Origin: Lobosporangium transversale
Taxonomy: Eukaryota; Mortierellomycota; Mortierellomycetes; Mortierellales; Mortierellaceae
Direction: 5' to 3'
Length of the DNA: 64,000 bases
NCBI RefSeq assembly: GCF_002105155.1
Contig: NW_019028999.1
Span: 372,001-436,000 of the forward strand
Position 1 is the first letter of the stretch, and each line of letters begins with the position of its first letter. Shown here in pieces: positions 22,527 through 33,215 of this stretch. A model generated the notes under the pieces. That model saw only the letters and a program-made list of their open reading frames with translations. It was not told the DNA's origin and searched no databases. Position numbers and translations under genes: made by a program.

Positions 22527-24909
22527 AGACACACCATCATTCTATATAGCGAAAGGGTCACATAGGAACCAGTTCCGGCCCATCTTTTCTGACAAGGCGA
22601 GCATATTGAATGGGCGCACAGTTGATATCAGTAACTGCCATCAGCACGATAGGCCGGGCCTTAAGCATCCACCACGTCGGAAAAAGGCAAAAAAGAAGCA
22701 ACAGAAAAAACAAAAGCGGAAGCACAAAGGCAAGAAGCCCCACAGGGCTAAAAAAGAAGGTGCACCAATTAGGGACTTGAAGGATGCTACGAAGGTTGAT
22801 CACAGCTACAGCAGTAAGCACCTTATCAAGGCCTTAACAATTGGGTCCCTTAAGGCCTCCATGGCAAGGAAAGGCGGACTGGACGCAGATGAAAGGGATA
22901 GTATTGCAAGCCAGATCCGAGGGGCAGTTGTTGTCCTCAACCGACTACGCCGCTATGCATACTGGGCGATTGCCTTGGACATTGAGAGGATCATGTGGTT
23001 ACCAGGGGCAGCAAAGTCGAGGAAAAAGGCACTGGACGAGGTCTTGGATAGCAATGATTATTCCTTCCGTCTCGCCACCCTTCTTTTGAGTGGTCAAGGT
23101 GGCCCCAATTCAGCTTACGCGAGGGCAAAAAAACAAGGAAAGGCGGTAGAAACGCCCCATCATCACCTCGCTTATGAACATTTCAAGGCCACCACTGAAC
23201 TTTCCCCAATAAAGGATATAGACATCACATTGGGGGACGTCCAAGGCTTTGATCCCAAAAAGATCTCATTTCCAAGAGCGTCAGACTTACTAATGGGCCA
23301 AGTACAGACATCATTAAGGCAGCACTACAGGAACGCAATGGTATAGCTTGTGTAAGGGTATTTTCATGCATATTCTGCAATCAAATGCTCTTTATTCACA
23401 CCTTTTTTTTTTCTTTTTTTTTTTTTTTCTAGTTTGATGTCGAGAAAACAAATGAAGATATGAGCGACATTGAGTTTTTTCTGCGGGAGAACAAAAAAGT
23501 GAAAAAATACTCAGACTTTCCTACGTCCCCCTGGTCACCCGGGTATGTGTATCTGTCTGAACACGCCCTAGTTGACATCCTCTGGGCGAACGAAGATACC
23601 AAGCAGCTGTTGGAGCGTATTCTGCCTCTCAATAATGCTTCCAAGACTGCAATGTATGAGTGTGTACAGGGAACAAAAGGGGTTTTGATACAGGCTCTCT
23701 TTTGTGACATTGGAGGTGATCGCATGGTTCGTGGATATCAAGACAAAGTATCCCTGCAGTCACAGGACAAAGATCTAACTCGGTTCAAACTCAAAGGAAC
23801 GATTTCTACCAACGGTCTAGTTCTGAATCTACTTGCCTATGACACAACCCAGACGAAGAGACAGCAGCAGTCTGACGTAGATGAAGAAGACCCCAGCCAA
23901 GAACTGGAGCTTTCTCAGGGATTTCTCAACACGACGTGTTCAAAGGCGGCCGGTGAAGACCTGACAGATGAAGACTACGCAGACATAAACTGGAAGAGGA
24001 GCTCCAAACTGCTTGAAAACGTTGAGCTCACATTCAACAAACCAGGGCGATGCCCATCCGCAAACACCACAACTATCGTCGGATGTGATCCTGGTATTGT
24101 TAACGCCCTTACGTTTTCCTCCCTGGATCCTCACAACCCTAACTTGCGGCAAACGGTAAAGGTGAGAAGCAGGTTCTTGTACCTCCCCGTCCTCCGCTTC
24201 AATCACCTGTTGAACAAAAGGAAGCGTGAAAAAGGAATGATTGAGGTTGAGAGCGCCATCCCTGTGTTTGGAAGGGATACGTATAATGAGTACTTTCAAT
24301 GGATGAACGAGGAGTCTCAGACACAGACAGGATCAACGAATTTGGATGTGCTTCAAGAGTTCTACGAGTCCAGATGGCACCTGAAAAAAAATGGGACCTA
24401 CGAAAGGCTCAACGAGCTACGTTCGACTACGCGGTACAGCGAGTGTTGAAGATGCTTGGGGATAAAGGAGTACTTGTCGTCGGCCTAGGGTCCTTTGAAA
24501 GTAGTAAAGGAGTTCCCAGCAAGCACACTGCTATAACGAGACATCTTGTCACACAGGTATGGCTTTTTTTAAAAAAGTAAGCAAAGCTGGAAAGCCATAA
24601 AACCCTTGCTAATAAACGACTGCCATTTGAAACGCTTAGATCAAAGCACGAGGACACTTCGCTGTAGGAGCGCACGAATTTTACACCAGCGCCCGCTGTC
24701 CCCGACCCCTCTGCGATAGCTTTTTAGAGATGCTGTACCCTCGTTCTAAATATTGGAGGACATGTAAGGTATTCTTCGACCGTGACGCAGTAGGGGCGGA
24801 AAACATCGCAAAAATCGGTCTTGCTCAAATTGAGAGGCAAGAGAGACCTGCAAAGTACAGGCTCACGGAAGAGTCGCCTGCTCCGGCTGCAAAGCGCGCA
24901 CGATGCTAG
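22527..24909 (+). pseudogene. Fanzor (eukaryotic TnpB-like RNA-guided nuclease), frameshifted
   Basis: Exons 22527-23340, 23433-24556 and 24640-24909. After a very basic linker (RRKKAKKKQQKKQKRKHKGK) comes a helical region, then the TnpB/Fanzor core: FKLKGTISTNGLVLNLLAYD, RuvC-I GCDPGIVNAL (Asp codon 24087), a helical hairpin, KGVLVVGLGSFESSKG, RuvC-II-like HEFYTSARCP (Glu codon 24676), a partial zinc finger and RuvC-III FDRDAVGAENI (Asp codon 24784). The protein ends with a Lys/Arg tail. One base is missing or two are extra in the A8 run at 24384-24391: the frame changes between ESRWHLKK and WDLRKAQRATFDYAV, so the copy is broken unless this is a sequencing error. Such proteins use a guide RNA to cleave DNA and are carried by transposable elements. 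The Fanzor assignment is firm; activity of this copy is unlikely. Confidence 0.85.
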
Positions 24910-24920
24910 ACACAAGTATT

Positions 24921-24938
24921 TGGGTGCCGGCACACCCA
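24921..24938 (+). other. Hairpin directly after the Fanzor stop codon
   Basis: TGGGTG and CACCCA form a perfect 6-bp stem around CCGGCA, 11 bases after the stop at 24907-24909. Guide RNAs of TnpB and Fanzor systems are commonly transcribed from the 3' end of the gene and the flank, so this is a candidate structural element of such an RNA. It could equally be chance. Confidence 0.3.
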
Positions 24939-25186
24939 CAAAAAATTTGTAAGTTCTGTTTATTTTCGTCTCCTGTATCCTCTCTAATCTTTTGCCCCTG
25001 AATTTCTGGACTAACTTTAAAAACCGTACAGATCAACAGATAACTTTGACTTCGCCGAATTACGTAATTGGAGACGTAAGGGCTCTCGAACGATGTTACA
25101 GACGCTACAATCAGCCATCTGTGTCTGATAAGTTAAGTTTGCCACAGGGCAAATTTACTGTCAATAAATTGATCAAAAAGCTTTAG

Positions 25187-25741
25187 CCATATTCATTTAG
25201 TTTCCCTGCTTGATGAACAGCATCCAAGGGATACAAACTACTCATACAAGACCCATTTGAACTTGGTTTAGGAAAAAGGTCTATTTCCATCAATAAACAT
25301 TAAATCCTATACCTTGTTTACGCTTAGTCCACGTGATCATATACTGATTTTCAAAGAGAAACTTACACATCTCATCAGTTCATTGCGAGAAAATATATTT
25401 CTCATCTTTTTTTGTTGCAGCACCACGGCTCATTTACAGAATTCGCGACTGAGATTGGAGCACACAAACATTGATCTTACATTTATTTCATCCTTTGAAC
25501 GATCACACACCTCTCCTCCCTGTCATTACCACTTGTTTTGAGTTACGCAATATACAAATCACTTAAATCAAGGCATTCCTGACACTGTGGGACCACAAGC
25601 ACAGATTTACACGTTTTACGCTCGTTTTATAGCTCTCTGCAGCGCGCGTCATTTGGGGACGCCTGCTCAGAGTATCAGAGACGTCTTTAATTTCCTATCA
25701 CAGATACATTTGCACGGAAACACATAGACTTGTTTAGCAAA
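25187..25741. other. Intergenic; promoter/leader of STH1
   Basis: No gene is seen. The stretch lies between the element and the ATG of the STH1-like gene and presumably holds its promoter and 5' UTR. Confidence 0.5.
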
Positions 25742-27956
25742 ATGAACCCAACACAGCCACAGCCACAACCTGCTATCACCCCTGAGATGGTTGCCAATCT
25801 GTCACAGGAACACATCACTAGCGTGTTGAATGTAAGTGTGTGTTGTTCATAAAGAAACAACAAAGTGCCTTTCGTTACGATGATTGCCAACAGTGTCTCA
25901 TTCTTGTAGTTTTATACTTACAATATACAATACCCTTTTGTACGATATGTCAACGTATAGGCTGTAAGGAATATGAAAGCCGCTGGCGCAACAGAACAGA
26001 CCAACCAGCAATATGCCCAGCTGATGTCCTTGCTGCGTGCTTATCAGGCTGCCCAGGCTCAAAACCAGCAGCGTGCCCAGGCTGCCCAGGGTCTTACGCC
26101 ATATCAACAACAGCAGCAGCTCCTTCAAATGCAACAACAGCAGCAGTTCCAGCAGCTTCAGCAAGCTCAACAACAACAGCTTCACCAACTACAACAACAA
26201 CAACAAGTAGGCGCTTCTGTCCTACCTCCTACTCAGGGCTCGCCATTCTCTCAGGACCAATTGGTAGATTTACGCCATCAGATCATTGCCTTCAAGCTCA
26301 TCTCTGCTAATATGGCTGTCCCCCCAAATTTGCAGGAGGCCATCTTCACTCCCAAATCAGTTGAACAGGTCTTGAGCGCCAAGGAACCTACGGCTTCGGT
26401 GGCTGGAAGAGTTGTTGATGTCGCTCGTCATCATTTGTCAGAACAAACTCCAACCGCATCAGACTATAACGCATATACATCACCTTTTTCATACCTTCAG
26501 AAGACTTTACCCTCGGCAGTACATGCGTCGCGTCAGCAGCGCTTGTTGATCCCTAGTATCTCGCCAGTTGGTATTGATCCATACGCATTGGCTCAGGAGC
26601 GCGATAATCGTCTGAAGAACCGTGTTAAATATCGTATTGAAGAGCTAGATGGTCTTCCTAGCAATATCGCCAGTGAGGCTCTTGACCCCTCTGGAGGTCT
26701 TCTGGGCCAAGAAAACAAGGCGCCACCATCTGGACCCAAGCTTAGGGCCTTGATTGAGCTCAAGGCGCTAAGGCTTCTGGAGAGGCAAAAGAAGGTATAT
26801 GCTTTGTTATCCTGTCATTATCTTTTACATTTTGGGGAAATTGATTGACTGATCGATATATATATATGCATCACTATCTGCAATACTAGCTTCGTGCGGA
26901 AATTATTAAGGGAATGTCAAAGGCAACTATGCTCGCAACATCTACTGATCGAGCCGCTTATCGTAGAATGAAGAAACAATCCTTACGTGAGGCCCGAATG
27001 ACCGAGAAACTTGAGAGGCAACAGAGACAGGATCGCGAGGGACGCGAGAAGCAGAAGCATCTAGACTACCTTCAAAATATTGTAAATCACGGACGTGATA
27101 TGATTCAATGGCATAGGACACAACAGATGAAACAGAACAAGTTGGGACGTCTCGTTCTTCAATTCCACGCTCATGTGGAGAAGGAGGAAGCCAAACGTAT
27201 TGAACGTATCTCTAAGGAGCGTCTAAAGGCTTTGAAGAACGATGATGAGGAGGCATACATGAAGCTTATTGACCAGGCCAAGGATACTCGTATCACACAT
27301 TTGTTGCAGCAGACCGATTCTTATCTCGCTTCACTCGCTGAAGCTGTGACAGCTCAGCAGAACGACTCTATTCATACAGATGCAACCACTCGTGGTGGCG
27401 TCGAGCTTATGGATGACGAATCGAACTTTGATTACGGTGAAGTACCAGTAAGTCCCATGTTTATTTTAAGACGTCTAAAAACGATTCCCTTCCCTTTTTA
27501 CAGTATTATATACCGGTTAAATTAGGCTGACCATCTATCAATGTCCGTACATTCATTTAGGACGAGAGCAGGCGTAATGACTATTACAATATCGCCCATA
27601 AGATCCAAGAAAGGATTGTTAAGCAACCATCGATTTTGACTGGAGGAACACTAAAAGAATACCAGATGAAGGGTTTGCAGTGGATGGCATCACTTTATAA
27701 CAACCGTTTGAACGGCATTCTGGCAGATGAGATGGGACTGGGTAAAACCATTCAGACTATCTCTTTGGTTACATTCTTAATCGAAGCTAAACAACAAAAT
27801 GGTCCATTTTTGATTCTCGTTCCTCTCTCGTAAGTGAGATGTCGTGGGATTATTTATTTGGATGCATATATTTGAGACATGCTGTTATGGAAGTCTGTAT
27901 GGCCTGACCTAATATTGATTTCTCTCTCTTTCTCTCTTTCTGTCTCTTTCTCTCTC

Positions 27957-28010
<54 letters not shown>

Positions 28011-30600
28011 AAGTACATTGACTAATTGGACTCTGGAATTTGAGAAATGGGCTCCTCAGGTGACCAAAGTCGTTTATAAAGGTGTCCCCTCACAACGCAA
28101 ACACATTCAACAAACAGAGATCCGACATCGTAATTTCCAAGTGCTATTGACGACTTACGAATATGTTATTAAGGATAGGCCAATTCTCAGCAAGATTAAA
28201 TGGGTTTACCTTATCATTGATGAAGGTCATCGTCTAAAGAACGCCAACTCTAAACTGTTTGTGACCTTGACTCAACATTACTCTTCTCGCTACAGACTCA
28301 TCTTGACGGGTACACCCTTACAGAACAACCTTCCTGAGTTATGGGCCCTCCTCAACATGGTTTTGCCCCGTGTCTTCAATTCTGCCCAATCTTTTGACGA
28401 GTGGTTCAACACGCCCTTCGCAAATACGGGTGGTCAAGATAAAATCGAATTGAACGAAGAAGAGGCTCTTTTGATCATTAAACGTCTTCACAAGGTCTTA
28501 CGACCTTTCTTGCTCCGTCGTCTCAAGAAGGACGTAGAAGCGGAATTACCAGACAAGGTAGAGCGCGTCATTCGGTGCAAGATGTCGTCTCTTCAGCTCA
28601 AGCTGTATAACCAGATGAAGAAGCATGGTATGCTTTTCACTCAGGCAGGAGAAAAGGGGTAAGAGTAAACTCTATTACGTAAACTTTAGGTTTTGGATGT
28701 TGAGTTTGCTGGATTTGGCAATGGCATGCTGCAAGGTTTAAAGCAAATATAACAAAAATCTGCACTCAATACCAATCCTGTTTTGATAACTACTTATTAT
28801 CAAAACGAATCACATACAAACTAATACTTATATATCCTGATTGTTTAGGCGTACTGGAATTAAGGGCCTGAATAACACTATCATGCAATTAAGGAAGATT
28901 TGTAACCATCCGTATGTGTTTGAGGAGGTCGAACGTGTTATCAATCCAGCCAAGGTGAACAACGATCAGCTGTACAGGGTTGCAGGAAAGTTCGAACTTT
29001 TGGATCGAATGCTCCCAAAGCTGTACAAAACGGGGCACAGAGTTTTGATTTTCTTCCAGATGACAGCCATCATGAATATCATGGAGGATTTCTTGCATTT
29101 CCGTAACTACCAGTACATGCGTTTAGATGGTTCCACAAAGGTAATTTGATTTTCCCATCAATGGATTGCTTAGCTTCAGCAGATGTTGGTAAATACAGAC
29201 GTCATGGATAGAATGTTGACAATAGTTGTGTGTTTTGTTACTTTTTGTAATGCTAGTCGGATGACCGATCCGCTCTTCTCAAGCAATTCAACGCTCCGGA
29301 CTCGCCATATTTTGTCTTCCTGCTAAGTACAAGGGCAGGAGGTCTTGGTCTGAATTTGCAGACGGCAGACACTGTCATTATTTTCGATTCTGATTGGAAT
29401 CCTCACCAAGACTTGCAGGCACAGGATCGTGCGCATCGTATTGGTCAAACGAAAGAGGTGCGTATCTTCCGATTGGTGACAGAAAAGTCTGTGGAGGAGC
29501 ATATTTTGGCTCGAGCTCAATATAAACTCGAGATTGATGGTAAAGTCATTCAGGCTGGAAAATTCGATAATAAGAGTACAGCTGAAGAGCAAGAGAGATT
29601 CTTACGTTCACTGTTGGAGAGCGACAATAACAAGGAGGAGAACGATGTAGAGGAAGAGGAGATGAATGATGAAGAACTTAACGAAATTGTAGCTCGAACA
29701 GATGAGGAGATGACTATTTTCAGAAAGCTCGATGCTGAACGCAAGCGGATTGAAGACGAAGCATTTGAGCGGGACGGTATCCGGCTTGAGCGTTTAATTC
29801 AAGAATCAGAGTTACCAGAGATTTATCTCCACGATGAGGATCCACACCAGAGTGTGCAGGTTGAGGAGGATCTCGGACGTGGTCAAAGAGTGAGAGCGGA
29901 GACTCGATATGACGATGGATTGACAGAGGAGCAATGGCTCGAGGCGCTTGAGGACGAGGACAAGGATGTGAACGAAGTCATTGCACAAAAGTTGGAGCGA
30001 CGCAGGAAAAGAGAAGAAAAGAGACTCCAGAAAGAGAACGCTCTTGCGGCTGGTGAGGATCTTGATGCAGAACCCAAGAAGGGTCGTGGTAGAGGAAAGA
30101 AGACCTTACGCGATGAGGATGAGGAGGAAGTGGAACCTGCAACCTCCAAGAAGGGTCGTGGCCGCGGTACCAAGTCCTCTACGTCTAATGAGATCACAAA
30201 GCCAACTGCTAAGGGTAAGAGGGGTAGGAAACCCGATGGAGCTTCCGCTAGTCAGGATACACTTGGTGAGAACGAGCGTAAGGCTCTAACAAAGATTATG
30301 GAGCAATGCTATAAAGCGCTTGAAGAATGTACTGTGGTGGAAGAGGAAGGACTCCGACGCCGCTGCGAACTATTCCTTCATTTGCCGAGCAAGAAGGAAT
30401 ATCCTGAGTATTATCAAATCATTACTCGTCCGATTGCCATGGATATCATCAAGAAGCGGATGAGATCAACGCACTACAAGTCTCCTGCTCAGTTTAAAGA
30501 GGATGTCCATTTAATGTTCCAGAATGCACGTACTTTTAACCAGGAAGGCAGTTGGGTGTATGTAGACTCGGAGCGTCTAGAGGTAACAAAATGGCTGTGC

Positions 30601-30638
<38 letters not shown>

Positions 30639-31208
30639 CTTGGTAGATGGAAATTTCTTTTTTTATAACCATTATCACCACCAATATTATTGTTATTTTA
30701 GGAGGCTTTTGATGAAAAGTTTAACGAGTTGTGTCCAGAAGGCAATATTCCAAGGAGCGAATCGAGCAAGGATGTGAATACACTGAAGCGTCCTGCACCT
30801 GTATCAGATGAGGATGAGACTGCATCGCAAGATCGCCGACAGGGTCTTGTCAAAGCTCAAGGCAAGTCCAACGGCCATGCTCGTCAACATAGTCGCAGTT
30901 CTAGTGTGGGATCACGACCGACGTCCCAGCAGAAGAGTGTTCATAAACGGCAGAAGAAGGACGAGCATGATGATGATGATGATGAAGAAGAGGCTGAGGA
31001 AGACGATGATGATGACGATGACGACGACATGGCTGTAGATTCTCTAGGAACAGACGACAGTGATGAGAGTGATGCTGGCCCTATGAGCCGGAACTCGGGG
31101 CCTCAGGCTCACATCAGCAATAACAGCAGGAATGGGGCGTCTAATTTTAAGAAGAGGATTGGAGACAGTGATGAGGAAGATGTAGAGGACGAGGAGGATG
31201 AGGATTGA
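25742..31208 (+). CDS. STH1/SNF2: SWI/SNF-RSC remodelling ATPase (STH1/SNF2, BRG1-type)
   Basis: Catalytic ATPase that slides or ejects nucleosomes, nuclear. Eight exons keep phase: 25742-25831, 25961-26794, 26890-27447, 27561-27829, 28014-28658, 28849-29140, 29257-30582, 30702-31208, about 1506 residues. Domains in order: Gln-rich stretch; QLQ (about 124-160, [19 protein letters not shown]); HSA (about 344-420); SNF2 ATPase from [13 protein letters not shown] with Walker A DEMGLGKT (about 550) and DEGH (about 653); helicase C with [10 protein letters not shown] upstream and [10 protein letters not shown]; SnAC (about 998-1075); AT-hook-like KKGRGRGKK and [10 protein letters not shown]; bromodomain (about 1243-1355, [17 protein letters not shown]); and a Ser/acidic tail. 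A single bromodomain and the QLQ-HSA order define the SNF2/STH1/SMARCA4 class; which paralogue it is cannot be told. Intron 4 ends in a striking T32-A22 tract. Confidence 0.95.
27959..28012 (+). repeat. T32-A22 tract at the 3' end of STH1 intron 4
   Basis: 32 consecutive T followed directly by 22 A, then the acceptor G and exon 5. The two runs are self-complementary, so a hairpin of up to 22 bp could form right at the 3' splice site. A CT-rich stretch (about 27918-27958) lies upstream. Confidence 0.9.
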
Positions 31209-31293
31209 ATACAAAAATAGTTCTTATTTTTCTTTTATATTTTTTACATGGAACGCGTTTTTATTTTAAGAAATGCACAATAGTGGTACATTC

Positions 31294-31299
31294 AATAAA
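31294..31299 (+). terminator. Poly(A) signal candidate of STH1
   Basis: AATAAA 86 bases after the STH1 stop codon. Confidence 0.4.
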
Positions 31300-31338
31300 A
31301 CATTTCTAGTATTTTTTTTTGGTTCTGATTATAACTGG

Positions 31339-31366
31339 CTATGACTATGACTATGACTATGACTAT
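31339..31366 (+). repeat. Hexanucleotide repeat (CTATGA)n
   Basis: Four full copies of CTATGA plus a partial fifth, in the 3' flank of STH1. Confidence 0.85.
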
Positions 31367-31767
31367 AAAATATGTGGAGAGCAAGAGAGACCTTTAGAAG
31401 AAAGCAAAGAGTTGGTGCCTGGCTCTTCTCTCAGCTGAGGCGTAGCTAAAGAAGAATGCAAACGAGAAGGATACCCACGATTGATATTTTGCCAGCAGGT
31501 GGACACATCCAACAATAATAAAAGTTCGATGATGGCTGTTTTAAATTTTACCTGTGACGAACTTGAAAGGAGCAATTTAATTGGCTGCCAATACATTCGA
31601 GGCTATTTAAAAAAAAAAAAAAAAAAAAAAATTATGTGAAACATCTAGACAGCCAAACCCTCTAAACGTAGAATAAAGTCGATGTTCAAAAAGGGAAAAG
31701 GCTAAGGTCAACGATAATTATCGCAAAGGAAAACAAGACTACGGAATATGAAATAGAAAGAAATGCA

Positions 31768-31860
31768 ATTATGTTATATATATATATATATAATAACTGT
31801 CTGTATATATGATATATATATATATTATATATATATATATAATATATAAAATATTTACTA
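31768..31860 (+). repeat. AT-dinucleotide rich block
   Basis: Several TA/AT runs (8-10 dinucleotides each) interrupted by short spacers; self-complementary and likely unstable. Confidence 0.8.
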
Positions 31861-32847
31861 AAGTAAAAACCTATAATACATATAAAATATATAAATATAC
31901 AGATTATAAATACATTGTATTCTATATATTAAGAGGATAATTCATCATTCTTTTTCTGCAAAGAAAAAAAATAGGGTGCGTGAATAAGGTTTCCTACAGC
32001 TTATTGTTTTGCACCAACTTGTTTCTTACTGGCCATGGTTTCGGTAAAGGAAAGAGATGATGCATAATGATAATGATCTATGCTGCTGGGTTTGCTTCTT
32101 TTTCTTTTTTTTTTCTTTTTTTTTTTTTTTTTTTTTTTTTTTTATCTCTTTGTGAGGAATAAGCTATCGGAGTTCCTTGGTTCTTATTGCTACCCTCTGT
32201 CTTTTTCTTTTAAGGAAAATGGAACTAAAGAGAGAGAGGAAAGGGGAAAAGAAACTAGGAAGAAAAGGAGCGCTACTTTGACAATGTTTGTGAATCATGT
32301 CGCAGTTTAATAAGTGATACTTCAATGGTAGAAATATACCTTATTCTATTTTTTATCTTGGGCACAATAGGTTCAATAGGTTCTAGAGGAGGTTGGGTTG
32401 AAGAGATGACATGTATATATATATATATATATATACTAGGTATTGTATGTATATCAAGTATAGAACAACATTATTTATATCAATAAATTTAGGCTTAATT
32501 GACAACAAACAGAAAAGAGTAATGAAGAACCAGAAAGTGGGATTGGAGAAATCATTCGTAAAAAAAAAAAAAAAAAAAAAAAAAAGAGTCGCGTTGTCCC
32601 TTCTTTTTTCCAATGTGTATATTTAGCTTTGGCTCAATAAACTTCGTTCTGTTATGACAACACAACCATCTCTTATCCATATTGGGTCAAGAAAAAAAAA
32701 AAAAAATTCCTCAGAAGTACACGCTCACTCGGAAGATTGAGTTGTGGAAAAATAAAAAAAATAAAAAAAAAAAAAAAAAAAAAGAAGCAGGGTTGTTTTG
32801 TGAGCAGCAGCAACAACAACAAAAGCATCAAACTCTGTTCTCGAACC

Positions 32848-32880
<33 letters not shown>

Positions 32881-33175
32881 GAAGGAATGAGACAAGTGAG
32901 AAAGTACGTGAGTGAGTGATTGAAGAGAAAAAAAGAGCTTAGAGCTTCAATTATTCACATTCGTCGATGTTTTGTCATCAAGAAAATGTAGAGCAAACTA
33001 ATGGCGAGGACATGCGTTAGATTGGGATTTTTTTTTTTTTTTTTTTTGGCAAATGGATATGTGTACAGTACAGGGAGGATAGGGGAGAAGGGGAATGAGG
33101 GCTCATAGCTTGGAGAGAGTTCGGCAGAGTGATAAAGTATATAGAAAGGGTAGGAATCAACTAAAATAAAGTAAG

Positions 33176-33215
33176 GAGGAAGGAAGGAAGGAAGGAAGGA
33201 AAGAAGGAAGGAAGT
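33176..33215 (+). repeat. GGAA tetranucleotide repeat
   Basis: About nine GGAA units with one AGAA interruption, in the gene-poor region. Confidence 0.85.

Larger units (their letters stand above)
21260..24940 (+). mobile_element. Decaying XPG-Fanzor element
   Basis: This segment carries the fused XPG-like and Fanzor reading frames described separately, plus degenerate sequence upstream and a hairpin just after the Fanzor stop. Fanzor genes are eukaryotic relatives of transposon-borne TnpB and usually travel in mobile elements, so I infer that the block is an inserted element. I found no convincing terminal inverted repeats or target-site duplication, so the ends given are approximate. It separates the twin forkhead-like gene from STH1. 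The in-frame stop at 21995 and the frameshift at 24384-24391 suggest an inactive copy. Confidence 0.5.

Noticed and set aside
20943-25156. Palindrome GGCAAATTTGCC (20943-20954) and GGGCAAATTT (25147-25156) as possible terminal repeats of the Fanzor element
   Set aside because: Similarity is limited to 7-9 bases, does not extend, and no target-site duplication is visible.
24992-25186. Open frame of about 64 codons downstream of the Fanzor gene
   Set aside because: It has no ATG and no recognisable domain; it may be element remnant or 3' flank.
25840-26310. Alternative-frame products over the start of the STH1 gene
   Set aside because: They are shadows of the Gln-repeat coding region; the frame encoding QLQ and HSA is clearly the real one.
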